From Actinoplanes solisilvae (GTDB lineage Bacteria; Actinomycetota; Actinomycetes; Mycobacteriales; Micromonosporaceae): 64,000 bases of DNA. Numbering within the stretch: position 1 is the stretch's first letter; each line of letters begins with the position of its first letter. Shown here piece by piece: positions 1-6,912 of this stretch. The DNA lies in the NCBI RefSeq assembly GCF_003999975.1, contig NZ_RJAC01000027.1:1-64000 (forward strand). Direction: 5' to 3'. The notes below the pieces were generated by a model. That model was given only the letters and a program-made list of their open reading frames with translations. It made no database searches and had not been told where the DNA came from. Both the position numbers and the translations under genes were made by a program.

Positions 1-1
1 A

Positions 2-88
2 CCACCCAAAATCCCCACCCCCGGATGGCTCCAAGCCCAACTCCTCACCCACCTCAAAGTCGACCCCACCCGACCCCGCTGGCTATAA
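2..88 (+). CDS. possible C-terminal tail of a gene entering from the left edge
   Basis: A reading frame open from the left edge ends at TAA 86-88 and encodes 28 residues rich in Pro and Leu (ending DPTRPRWL). I cannot assign a family from so short a piece. It may be a real 3' end or a chance frame; the next gene, on the other strand, ends at 125, so the two would converge. Confidence 0.25.
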   Translation, partial: PPKIPTPGWLQAQLLTHLKVDPTRPRWL

Positions 89-124
89 CGGCAGTCCAAC
101 ACCATGTGCGAAGTCCAGGTCTAG

Positions 125-547
125 TCAGAGCTCGATCAGGATTGTCCGTGGCCCGACATTCACGCTCTCGACCAGCATGTGCGCCCGGAAGCGGCCGGTC
201 TGAACGGTCGCTCCCCGGGCGCGCAGGCCTTCCACGTACGCGGTGACGAGCGGTTCGGCCACCTCGGCCGGCGCGGCCGCGTTCCAGGTGGGCCGGCGAC
301 CCTTCCGGGCGTCGCCGTAAAGGGTGAACTGGCTGACCACGAGCAGCGGGGCGCCGAGATCCGACGCGGACGCCTCGTTGTCGAGAATGCGCAGTTCATA
401 CGTTTTCCGAGCCAGTTCGGCGGCCTTGGCCGGTGTGTCGTCGTGGGTCACCCCGACCAGCACCAGCAAGCCGTCCTCGATCTTGCCGACCACCTCGTCG
501 TCGACCGTGACCGAGGCCCGGCTCACCGTCTGCACCAGCGCCCGCAT
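125..547 (-). CDS. dtd: D-aminoacyl-tRNA deacylase
   Basis: Cytosolic proofreading enzyme that removes D-amino acids (and mischarged glycine) from tRNA. The 140-residue length is the family length. Both active-site signatures are visible: SQFTLYGD at residues 72-79 and the Gly-Pro motif at residues 132-133. The GP motif reads NVGPRT where many homologues have NDGPVT; the essential GP pair is intact. The ATG at 547 is preceded by GGGGAGA eight bases upstream. It lies one base after the stop of the upstream kinase gene, so the two are almost certainly one operon. Confidence 0.95.
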   Translation of the reverse strand: MRALVQTVSRASVTVDDEVVGKIEDGLLVLVGVTHDDTPAKAAELARKTYELRILDNEASASDLGAPLLVVSQFTLYGDARKGRRPTWNAAAPAEVAEPLVTAYVEGLRARGATVQTGRFRAHMLVESVNVGPRTILIEL

Positions 548-548
548 C

Positions 549-1202
549 TCAGAAATCTCCCCGCACTCGCGCGGCGGCCACCGGCAGGGCGGCCACCTCC
601 TCGGCCGACATGGTCCACTGCGCCGCCCGGAAGGCGACGACCTCGTCCAGCTTCCCGAGCGGGTCGCCGGGCACGATCGCGAGTAGGCGGTCGAGCATCG
701 CGCCCGCGTCCGCGCCGATGTCGTGGTCGATCGACCCGATCGCGACCTGGGCCAGGATCAGCGCGGTCAGGGCGGTGTCGAAGTCGGGATCGCCGTCGCC
801 CGCGTTACGCCAGTCGATGACGACGGGGCCGCGCGCGGTGAGCAGGACGTTGTCCGGGTGCAGGTCGAGATGCACGATCGAGCCATCGCCCGAGCGGGCC
901 GGCAGCGAGTGCAGGTGGCGCAGCAGGTCGGCCATGATCGTCGCGGCCTCGTCGGAGGTCAGGTTCCCGCTCAGGTAGGCGTCGGCCATCGTCGGGCCGT
1001 CGAGCCGCTCCATCTCCAGCTCGGGGCCGTCGACGCGATAGACCTGCGGCACCGGGTAGCCCAGACCCCGGGCGTACGCCATCACGGCGGCCTCGGGCGA
1101 GGAATCGCTGCCGTCCCGGTAGCGTCGCAGCACCCGATCCGCGCCGAGCGCGAAGACGTCGGCCTCGCGTCCGGCGGCGATCGGTTCGTCCATGGGCGTC
1201 AC
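549..1202 (-). CDS. aminoglycoside phosphotransferase (APH)-like small-molecule kinase
   Basis: A 217-residue member of the APH/choline kinase fold. The catalytic loop HLDLHPDN is at residues 111-118 (Asp113 the presumed base) and the metal-binding VIDWRNA at 128-134. The N-terminal lobe is short, so the protein is smaller than classical APH enzymes; the substrate cannot be told. The GTG at 1202 is chosen because a TACCGT -10-like hexamer (1210-1215) ends seven bases upstream and no Shine-Dalgarno is present, as for a leaderless mRNA; an ATG at 1193 is the alternative. It is the first gene of a dtd operon. Confidence 0.8.
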   Translation of the reverse strand: MTPMDEPIAAGREADVFALGADRVLRRYRDGSDSSPEAAVMAYARGLGYPVPQVYRVDGPELEMERLDGPTMADAYLSGNLTSDEAATIMADLLRHLHSLPARSGDGSIVHLDLHPDNVLLTARGPVVIDWRNAGDGDPDFDTALTALILAQVAIGSIDHDIGADAGAMLDRLLAIVPGDPLGKLDEVVAFRAAQWTMSAEEVAALPVAAARVRGDF

Positions 1203-1220
1203 GCCGTGGACGGTAGCGGA

Positions 1221-1571
1221 TCAGTCGACCGAATTACTGCTCGAGTCGCTGGTGTAGCTGTCGACCGGTGTCTCCATCGCGCCGGTCGTGGCGTCCCCGG
1301 TCGTCGTGTTGGCGACCCCGGGCCCCGAGCGAGGCCGCGTCTTGAAACTGTTCGGCCCCGCGGTGCCGCCGGTCGTGGTCATCACGCCGTGCTCGGGGTG
1401 CTCCCCGCCGTCCTGGAGCCGGTCGACGTCGGTGCCCGCGGCGAGCGTGCTGGACAGGCCCGGGTCGTCGTCGCCCTTCTCGGGCCGGTAGGTCTCGGGC
1501 ACGTCGAGGGCGCCGGCCCCGTAGTCGCCTCCGAGGATCTCGCGCTCGATCTCTTCCTGCGAATCGCTCAT
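1221..1571 (-). CDS. acidic low-complexity protein of unknown function
   Basis: A 116-residue protein starting MSDSQEEIEREILGGDYGAG, rich in Gly, Thr, Ser and Asp, with no membrane segment and no recognisable domain; it is probably disordered. The longer frame to 1613 is not used because the ATG at 1571 has GGGAGG just upstream. It lies between the kinase-dtd operon and the Fic module on the same strand. Function unknown. Confidence 0.65.
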   Translation of the reverse strand: MSDSQEEIEREILGGDYGAGALDVPETYRPEKGDDDPGLSSTLAAGTDVDRLQDGGEHPEHGVMTTTGGTAGPNSFKTRPRSGPGVANTTTGDATTGAMETPVDSYTSDSSSNSVD

Positions 1572-1644
1572 GTCGTTCCTCCCGACGGTTCGGCGGCACC
1601 CAACGTTCCCCACGCCGGAGCAGGCAAAACCGAAGTGACGCGGG

Positions 1645-2205
1645 CTACAGCGGCCGGACCATGCCGTCGAGCATGGCGACGAGCGGTGAGAGGTCCCCGT
1701 GCAGTGCGGCGGCCGACGCGGCGTCGTTCACCGTCGCGTCGAGCTCGCTCCACGCGATCCGCCAGCCGGCCTCGCGGGCCAACTGCCCGAGGAAGGCTCG
1801 CTGCGTCCGGCCGTTGCCCTCGCGGAACGGGTGGATCGCGTTGATCTCGCCGAGGTAGTGCGCGAGTCGGCGTACGAAAGAATCGCGGGCCAGACCGGCC
1901 AGCAGACCCTCGGCGGCGAGGGCGGCGAAGACCTCGGCCGAGGAGGACTCGATGAACCGCCAGTGGCAGAACCTGTCCCGCGAGGTTCGCGCGATGTCGA
2001 CGGTGCGCAGCTCGCCCGCCCACGGGTAGACGGCGCCGAAGATCTGCCGATGGAATTCGCGCAGATGAGCCAGGTCGTAGGAGCCGGGCAGAGGCCGTAC
2101 CGAAAATCGAAGTAGCGCGGCGAAACTGAGGTCGGCCTCGGCCCGGCTCAGCGCGGCCGCCGAGGTGATGCCGAGTCTGTTGGGGAGGGCGTCGCCGTCG
2201 GTCAC
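1645..2205 (-). CDS. Fic-domain AMP-transferase, toxin of a Fic toxin-antitoxin pair
   Basis: A 186-residue stand-alone Fic protein. The core HPFREGNGRTQR at residues 125-136 matches the catalytic motif HxFx(D/E)GNGRxxR, with His125 the predicted base and both arginines present, so it should be active in transferring AMP from ATP to a target protein. The beta-hairpin flap is represented by YPWAGELRTVDI near 60-71. It lacks an internal inhibitory helix, as in class I Fic toxins whose inhibitor is a separate antitoxin. Its GTG at 2205 overlaps the antitoxin stop (GTGA), so translation is coupled. The target is not known. Confidence 0.9.
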   Translation of the reverse strand: MTDGDALPNRLGITSAAALSRAEADLSFAALLRFSVRPLPGSYDLAHLREFHRQIFGAVYPWAGELRTVDIARTSRDRFCHWRFIESSSAEVFAALAAEGLLAGLARDSFVRRLAHYLGEINAIHPFREGNGRTQRAFLGQLAREAGWRIAWSELDATVNDAASAAALHGDLSPLVAMLDGMVRPL

Positions 2206-2519
2206 GCGCGGTGGTAGGCGAGCAGCATCGCTTCCATCTGGCCCGCGGTGATGCGGCCCTGGGCGAACAGGCCGGCCAGCTCGCTCGCCACCGACGACGG
2301 CTCCTGCCCCTCGGCCCGCAGCGATCCGGTAGCGTCGTCGACTGCCTGGTCACGCTCGCTGCGAAGCTCGTCGTAGACCCTGACCGGCACCAGCACGCCG
2401 ACCGCCTTGCGGTGGGCGCCCAGAAACACGGAGTCGCCGGAGCCCCGGCTGAATCCGGCAAGAAGGTCGGGAAGCTGCTTCCGCGCTTCCGCGACCCCGA
2501 GAACGTCCTGACGTGGCAT
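2202..2519 (-). CDS. antitoxin: Phd/YefM-like N-terminus with VbhA-type Fic-inhibitory C-terminus
   Basis: A 105-residue protein with two parts. Residues 6-58 (VAEARKQLPDLL ... VFLGAHRKAVGVLVPV) resemble the Phd/YefM DNA-binding and dimerisation fold. Residues 61-105 resemble antitoxin VbhA; SLRAEG at 66-71 fits the Fic inhibitory motif (S/T)xxxE(G/N), whose Glu blocks the ATP gamma-phosphate site. It should neutralise the Fic protein and repress its own promoter. ATG 2519 has TACCAT (2526-2531) six bases upstream and no Shine-Dalgarno. The domain assignment is by motif recognition; the operator upstream supports the Phd/YefM part. Confidence 0.8.
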   Translation of the reverse strand: MPRQDVLGVAEARKQLPDLLAGFSRGSGDSVFLGAHRKAVGVLVPVRVYDELRSERDQAVDDATGSLRAEGQEPSSVASELAGLFAQGRITAGQMEAMLLAYHRA

Positions 2520-2525
2520 TTCTCA

Positions 2526-2545
2526 ATGGTACAAGAAGATGTACA
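2526..2545 (-). promoter_or_regulatory. promoter and Phd/YefM-type operator of the Fic module
   Basis: Reading the minus strand, TGTACA (2540-2545) is followed by TGTACC (2528-2533) with centres exactly 12 bp apart, the spacing known for the two TGTACA cores of yefM-yoeB type operators. The second core overlaps the -10-like TACCAT (2526-2531), placed for a transcript starting at the antitoxin ATG. Occupancy would block the promoter, as expected for autorepression. Confidence 0.65.
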
Positions 2546-2577
2546 ACTTTGCCGCCGCCCGGCGGCCCTCTTGCGGG

Positions 2578-3156
2578 ATGGTCATCATGAGTATGTCGCT
2601 GCCGATCGCGCCCGAAGCCAACGATCTGCTCAACAAGAACCCGCTGGCACTGCTGATCGGGATGATTCTCGACCAGCAGATTCCGCTGGAGAAGGCGTTC
2701 AGCTCGCCCTATGTGCTGGCTCAGCGGCTCGGTCACGCGCCGACGGCGGCCGAGCTGGCCGGCTTCGACCCCGACGCGCTCATCGCGATCTTCGGGGAGC
2801 CGCCGGCGCTGCACCGGTTCCCCAAGGCGATGGCCGGCCGGGTGCAGGAGGTGTGCCGCACGCTGGTCGAACGCTACGACGGCGACGCCGCCAACCTGTG
2901 GACCGGCGTCGACAGCGGGGCCGAGCTGCTCAAACGGATCGCGTCGCTGCCCGGGTTCGGCAAGCAGAAATCGCAGATCTTCGTGGCCCTGCTCGGCAAG
3001 CAGTACGGCGTGCAGCCGGCCGGCTGGCGTGAGGCGGCCGACGGCTACGGCGTCGACGGCTCGCGCAAGTCGGTCGCCGACATCGTCGACGAGCAGTCGC
3101 TGGGCGAGGTCCGTACGTACAAGAAAGCCATGAAGGCCGCGGCCAAAGATCGATAG
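2578..3156 (+). CDS. HhH-GPD family base-excision repair protein
   Basis: About 190 residues from the DNA glycosylase superfamily, of the actinobacterial group annotated only as HhH-GPD family protein. The helix-hairpin-helix is at LKRIASLPGFGKQKSQIF, and the first helices carry NPLALLIGMILDQQIPLEKAF, including the DQQ typical of the group. Substrate lesion unknown. No strong Shine-Dalgarno decides the start: ATGs at 2578, 2587 and 2593 are all in frame; the longer frame from 2539 would run through the antitoxin operator and is rejected. It is divergent from the Fic module. Confidence 0.8.
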   Translation: MVIMSMSLPIAPEANDLLNKNPLALLIGMILDQQIPLEKAFSSPYVLAQRLGHAPTAAELAGFDPDALIAIFGEPPALHRFPKAMAGRVQEVCRTLVERYDGDAANLWTGVDSGAELLKRIASLPGFGKQKSQIFVALLGKQYGVQPAGWREAADGYGVDGSRKSVADIVDEQSLGEVRTYKKAMKAAAKDR

Positions 3157-3265
3157 ATTTGGATGTGTAACATCTTCCGGCTGCGATTTTTTGAACACGT
3201 TCGGCTCCCGCTGGGCGTACCGGCGGGAACGGTGCAAGTATGAGGGGTCGATCGGAGACCCCATC

Positions 3266-3655
3266 GTGAAGAAGCAGCCGGACCGGGCGGTTCTCATCAC
3301 GGACGCCGCCCGCAGCCAGGACGAGCAATTCCGCAGCCGGCAGATCCGCTACGTGTCGATGATGGGCCTTCGCGCCGCGTGTCTCGTGGCGGGCGCCGTG
3401 CTGATCAGCATCCGCCCGCCCCTGCTCCCGCTCTGGCTGATCCTGTGCGCCGCGGGCATGGTCTTCCTGCCCTGGGCAGCCGTTCTGATCGCCAACGATC
3501 GCCCCGCGCGGTCGAAGGCCGAGCGGGCCGCCAGCGCCCAGGCCCGAGCCCCCAAGCCCCAGCCGACGATCACCCAGCACACCCCCGAGCCGACCGAATA
3601 CCTGACGATCGACCTCGAGCCCGAGGCAACGTTCGAGCACCGCGAAAAACGTTGA
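3266..3655 (+). CDS. DUF3099 membrane protein
   Basis: A 129-residue protein beginning VKKQPDRAVLITDAARSQDE, the LITDA start and RxRxY segment typical of DUF3099, followed by two membrane helices (about residues 34-50 and 54-75) and a basic, Pro-rich cytoplasmic tail. Function unknown; the family is restricted to Actinobacteria. GTG 3266 is chosen because a GGAG lies upstream and the domain begins there; the open frame extends further upstream without homology-like sequence. Confidence 0.8.
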   Translation: MKKQPDRAVLITDAARSQDEQFRSRQIRYVSMMGLRAACLVAGAVLISIRPPLLPLWLILCAAGMVFLPWAAVLIANDRPARSKAERAASAQARAPKPQPTITQHTPEPTEYLTIDLEPEATFEHREKR

Positions 3656-3850
3656 ATCGGACGTACGCCTCGTGTGGTGGGACAACCGCATTGCCGCGAA
3701 CTCCGCCTTCGGCGGCTGCCGCGGCGACCTGATCGGTGGTCACGGCCGTAGCGCCCGACCGGGCCGTTCCCGGTGGTAACGCTTCAAGCACAACAACCCG
3801 AGCGGTAGAGCGATGCCCTGGGGACGCGCTGACCCGCGGATTCGGCTTTG

Positions 3851-3910
3851 CCCGGTCCAGCCCGGTCCAGCCCGGTCCAGCCCGGTCCAGCCCGGTCCAG
3901 CCCGGTCCAG
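3851..3910. repeat. six perfect tandem copies of the 10-mer CCCGGTCCAG
   Basis: Six head-to-tail copies without a mismatch sit in the 310-bp stretch (3656-3965) between the convergent stops of the DUF3099 gene and the sugar kinase gene. The rest of that stretch shows no gene with a start signal. The 10-bp period is close to one helical turn, and a perfect array implies recent expansion. A frame on the plus strand crosses it (PVQPGPARSS repeats) but also runs antisense into the kinase gene and is probably not coding. Confidence 0.95.
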
Positions 3911-3965
3911 CCTTGCCCGGCCGAAATGCGGCATTTTCAGCCGCGTGTTGTGAAGCGCTTGAATG

Positions 3966-4847
3966 TCAACGCCGCGGGCGGGCGCCGATCGCCGTGACGG
4001 CCTTGGCGCCTAGCGTGGTCGCGATCTTCAGGGCCGCCTCGGGCGTGTTGCCGGTGCACCAAGCCGTGAGCAGGCCCGCGGCGAAGGCGTCGCCCGCGCC
4101 GGTCGGGTCCTTCATAGCGACCGGGTCGGGAGCCACCGTGTGGCCGGCTCCGTCGGCCGAGACCCAGGTCGCCCCGGCCGCGCCCTGCTTGACGACGACA
4201 TTCCGGGCGTGAGCGGTCAGGCGGCGGGCCTGTTCCTGGGCGGGGGCCACCCCGGCGAGCACATCGGCTTCGTCCGCGTTGCACAGCAGGACGTCGCACC
4301 CGCGTACCCAGGCCAGGAAAGCCTCGGGGCCGGCCGCACGCAGCGGAGCAGCCGAGGCCGCGTCGACACTGGTGGTCAGGCCGAGCTTGGCCGCCGCGGC
4401 CAGCGCGGCCAGACCCGCCGGGCGGGAGCCGTCGTGCAGCAGCGGATAGCCCGACAGATGCAGGTGGGTCGCCCCGGAGGACTCGATCGCGGCCCGCACG
4501 TCACCCGGGTCGAGCAGCAGCGCCGCTCCCCGGTCGGTGATCATCGTGCGTTCCGTGGGTCCGGCGAGCACGACGACGCTGCCCGTGACGGCTCCCGGAT
4601 GGGCTCGCACCGCGCAACGGACGCCGGCCGCGGTCAGCTCGGCGACCCGCTCGCGGCCGGCGAGATCGTCACCGACCGCGGCGACCAGCGTGACCGCCCG
4701 GCCCGCGTGAGCGAGCCAGGCCGCCGTGTTCGCGGCCTGGCCACCGCCGCCCACGCTGATCGCGGCCTCGGTGTCGGTGCCCGGCTCGATCGGCCCGCCG
4801 TGCGCCACCAGCACGTCGGTGACGAGATCCCCGACGACGACGATCAC
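3966..4847 (-). CDS. psuK: pseudouridine kinase (PfkB family)
   Basis: A 293-residue PfkB/ribokinase-family kinase. It has the N-terminal GGGGQAANTAAWLA signature and the C-terminal anion-hole motif DPTGAGDAFAAG with the catalytic Asp. Its GTG overlaps the stop of psuG by four bases (GTGA), and this pairing is the basis for calling it pseudouridine kinase: it would make pseudouridine 5'-phosphate, which PsuG then splits. By sequence alone it could be another nucleoside or sugar kinase. Confidence 0.8.
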   Translation of the reverse strand: MIVVVGDLVTDVLVAHGGPIEPGTDTEAAISVGGGGQAANTAAWLAHAGRAVTLVAAVGDDLAGRERVAELTAAGVRCAVRAHPGAVTGSVVVLAGPTERTMITDRGAALLLDPGDVRAAIESSGATHLHLSGYPLLHDGSRPAGLAALAAAAKLGLTTSVDAASAAPLRAAGPEAFLAWVRGCDVLLCNADEADVLAGVAPAQEQARRLTAHARNVVVKQGAAGATWVSADGAGHTVAPDPVAMKDPTGAGDAFAAGLLTAWCTGNTPEAALKIATTLGAKAVTAIGARPRR

Positions 4848-5791
4848 GCGACGCTGAAGCCCAGGGGCGCGGTCGAGTCCTCGGCGGTCGCGACGGCGAT
4901 CTTGGCGGCCAGCTCGGCGTTGCGCAGGATGATGCGTACGTTGACCTCGAGGCTCTTGCCGTGGGTGCTCTCGTGGAAGTGGCTCAGCAGGAACGGGGTG
5001 ACCGCCTTGCCGGTGATGCCGCCGCGCGCGAGCAGGGCGAGGCCTTCCGAGAGCGTACGGTCGTGGAGCGCCGGGTCGAGTTGCTCATCGGCCGGCAGCG
5101 GGTTGGCCAGGATCAGCGCGCCGGCTCCCACGTTCTGGTCGGAGCGGGCGCGGATCACGTCGGCCACCTGCTCGGGCGAGTCGAGCTCCCAGTCGATGTC
5201 GAAGCCGCCGTCGGTGATGAAGAAGCCGGGGAAGCGCTTCGTGCGGTAGCCGGCGACGGCGACGCCCAGCGTCTCGAGCCGTTCGAGCGTGGCGCCCACG
5301 TCGAGGATCGACTTGACGCCGGCGCAGACCACGACGATCGGCGTCTGCGCGAGCGTGGTGAGGTCGGCCGATTCGTCAAAAGTGACATTCGCCTCGCGGT
5401 GCACGCCGCCCAGGCCGCCGGTGGCGAACACGCCGATGCCCGCGGCGGCCGCGACCGCGCTGGTGGCGGCGACCGTGGTGGCGCCGTCGGCCCGTCGTGC
5501 GGCGGCCACAGCAAGATCACGGACGGAGAGTTTCGCCACGCCCTGAGCCAGCGCGAGGTGCTCGATCTGGGCGTCGTCGAGCCCGACGATCAGCTGGCCG
5601 CCGACCATGCCGATGGTCGCCGGCACGGCCCCCTGGTCGCGCACGGTCTGCTCGATCTCGCGCGCCACCCGCAGGTTGTCGGGGTGCGGCAGCCCGTGCG
5701 AGATGATCGTGCTTTCCAGCGCGACCACCGGCCGGCCGTCCCGGCGGGCACGGGTCACGTGCTCGCCGTATCGAATCGCGAAGTCAGTCAC
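4844..5791 (-). CDS. psuG: pseudouridine-5'-phosphate glycosidase
   Basis: A 315-residue PsuG/YeiN-family enzyme that cleaves the C-glycosidic bond of pseudouridine 5'-phosphate to uracil and ribose 5-phosphate. Visible are ESTIISHGLPHPDN (Glu26), Lys87 in GVAKLSVRDL, the FATGGLGGVHR loop near 122-132 and AGVKSILDVG, whose Lys160 corresponds to the Schiff-base lysine of the E. coli enzyme. The frame is open to 6010 but GTG 5791 is right for the family and has TACGGT (5799-5804) seven bases upstream, as in a leaderless transcript. Confidence 0.92.
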   Translation of the reverse strand: MTDFAIRYGEHVTRARRDGRPVVALESTIISHGLPHPDNLRVAREIEQTVRDQGAVPATIGMVGGQLIVGLDDAQIEHLALAQGVAKLSVRDLAVAAARRADGATTVAATSAVAAAAGIGVFATGGLGGVHREANVTFDESADLTTLAQTPIVVVCAGVKSILDVGATLERLETLGVAVAGYRTKRFPGFFITDGGFDIDWELDSPEQVADVIRARSDQNVGAGALILANPLPADEQLDPALHDRTLSEGLALLARGGITGKAVTPFLLSHFHESTHGKSLEVNVRIILRNAELAAKIAVATAEDSTAPLGFSVA

Positions 5792-5963
5792 GACAGCTAC
5801 CGTACGGTGCCTGATCAGTGCCCGGCCAAGGACCGGCGAGCTGGTCGTTGGACCGACCCGGCCCGAGGTGTCAGACTTGCGGGTTGGAGCTTTCGTTAGA
5901 GCCGCCGCGACCGGGGGGCCCGGGGGCTCGATGACCCCGTGACCTGAACGAAAGGCAGATGTC

Positions 5964-6182
5964 GTGAGCACGCAGATCCTGGAGCGTCCGGAGACCAAGG
6001 ACGCTGACACTGGGCCCGAGATGTTCCATTACGTGAGCAAAGAGAAGATCGCCGAGAGCGCGGTAATGGGCACCTATGTCGTGGCCCTGTGCGGCGAGAA
6101 GTTCCCGGTGACCAAGTCTCCGAAGCCGGGTTCCCCTGTGTGCCCGCAGTGCAAGGAGATCTACGAATCGATGCAGGACTGA
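5964..6182 (+). CDS. DUF3039 small zinc-binding-type protein
   Basis: A 72-residue protein matching the actinobacterial DUF3039 family almost throughout (MFHYVSKEKIAESAVMGTYV, then CGE and CPQC). His and Cys residues (FHY, ALCG, CPQC) could hold one zinc ion. GTG 5964 has AAAGGCAG upstream. It stands before a membrane channel and a helicase on the same strand; DUF3039 and the helicase are neighbours in other actinobacteria too. Function unknown. Confidence 0.88.
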   Translation: MSTQILERPETKDADTGPEMFHYVSKEKIAESAVMGTYVVALCGEKFPVTKSPKPGSPVCPQCKEIYESMQD

Positions 6183-6207
6183 CCAGTCGTAACCCCCGAG
6201 GTGTCCG

Positions 6208-6822
6208 GTGACGAGTGGTGACGGGCTCCTCGCCGCCGATCTGATCGGCGTCGCGGTCTTCGCCGCCTCGGGCGCCTCGGCCGGAATCGCGAAACGGCTC
6301 GACCTCTTCGGGGTCGCCTTCGTCGGTTTCGTCGCGGCGCTCGGCGGCGGCATCCTGCGTGACCTGGTGATCGGGTCGGTCCCGCCGCTGGCCTTCGCCG
6401 ATTGGCGGTACGCGGTCACCGCGGTCGCCGCCGCGCTGCTGGTCTTCTGGCTGCACCCGCAGTTGACTCGGTGGCGACGCCCGGTGCTCCTGCTGGACGC
6501 CTCGGGCCTGGGGCTCTTCACCGTCACCGGCACGATCAAGGCGCTCGACGCGGGCGTGCCGCCGGTCGGGGCCTGCCTGATCGGCATGCTCACGGCCATC
6601 GGCGGCGGCCTCGCGCGCGACCTGCTGACCGGAGAGATCCCGGTGGTCCTGCAGCGTGACTTCTATGCGCTCGCGGCCCTCAGCGGCGCGATTCTTGTCA
6701 CGATCCTGCGGGAGACGGGCATCGCGGATCCACTCTCGATGGGCGTGTCGGCCCTGCTCATCACGGGGGTCAGGCTCGTTGCGCTCTATCGCCGGTGGTC
6801 GGCTCCGGTGGCTGCGCCGTAA
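6208..6822 (+). CDS. TRIC/UPF0126-type membrane channel or transporter
   Basis: A 204-residue protein with about seven hydrophobic helices in two homologous halves. Each half carries the signature GGGxxRDL: ALGGGILRDL near residues 46-55 and AIGGGLARDL near 131-140. The family (formerly UPF0126) includes bacterial TRIC cation channels and proteins annotated as glycine transporters; which applies here cannot be told. The GTG start lies 25 bases after the DUF3039 stop, so they may be co-transcribed. Confidence 0.85.
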   Translation: MTSGDGLLAADLIGVAVFAASGASAGIAKRLDLFGVAFVGFVAALGGGILRDLVIGSVPPLAFADWRYAVTAVAAALLVFWLHPQLTRWRRPVLLLDASGLGLFTVTGTIKALDAGVPPVGACLIGMLTAIGGGLARDLLTGEIPVVLQRDFYALAALSGAILVTILRETGIADPLSMGVSALLITGVRLVALYRRWSAPVAAP

Positions 6823-6912
6823 GCCGCGCCCAGCCGTCGCCATGGCTATGCTGAATGCCGCCTCCGGTCCCGTGCCGGGGGTGTTTTTCTTGAGCGGAAG
6901 GATCGTCGCAGC

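Noticed and set aside
2..88. Insertion-sequence end at the left edge
   Set aside because: Only 28 codons are visible, with no terminal inverted repeat or target duplication in the first 124 bases, so no mobile element can be claimed.
3736..4212. A plus-strand frame containing PGPARSSPVQ repeats
   Set aside because: The repeats come from the 10-bp DNA array, and the second half is antisense to psuK; no ribosome-binding site or -10 element precedes it.
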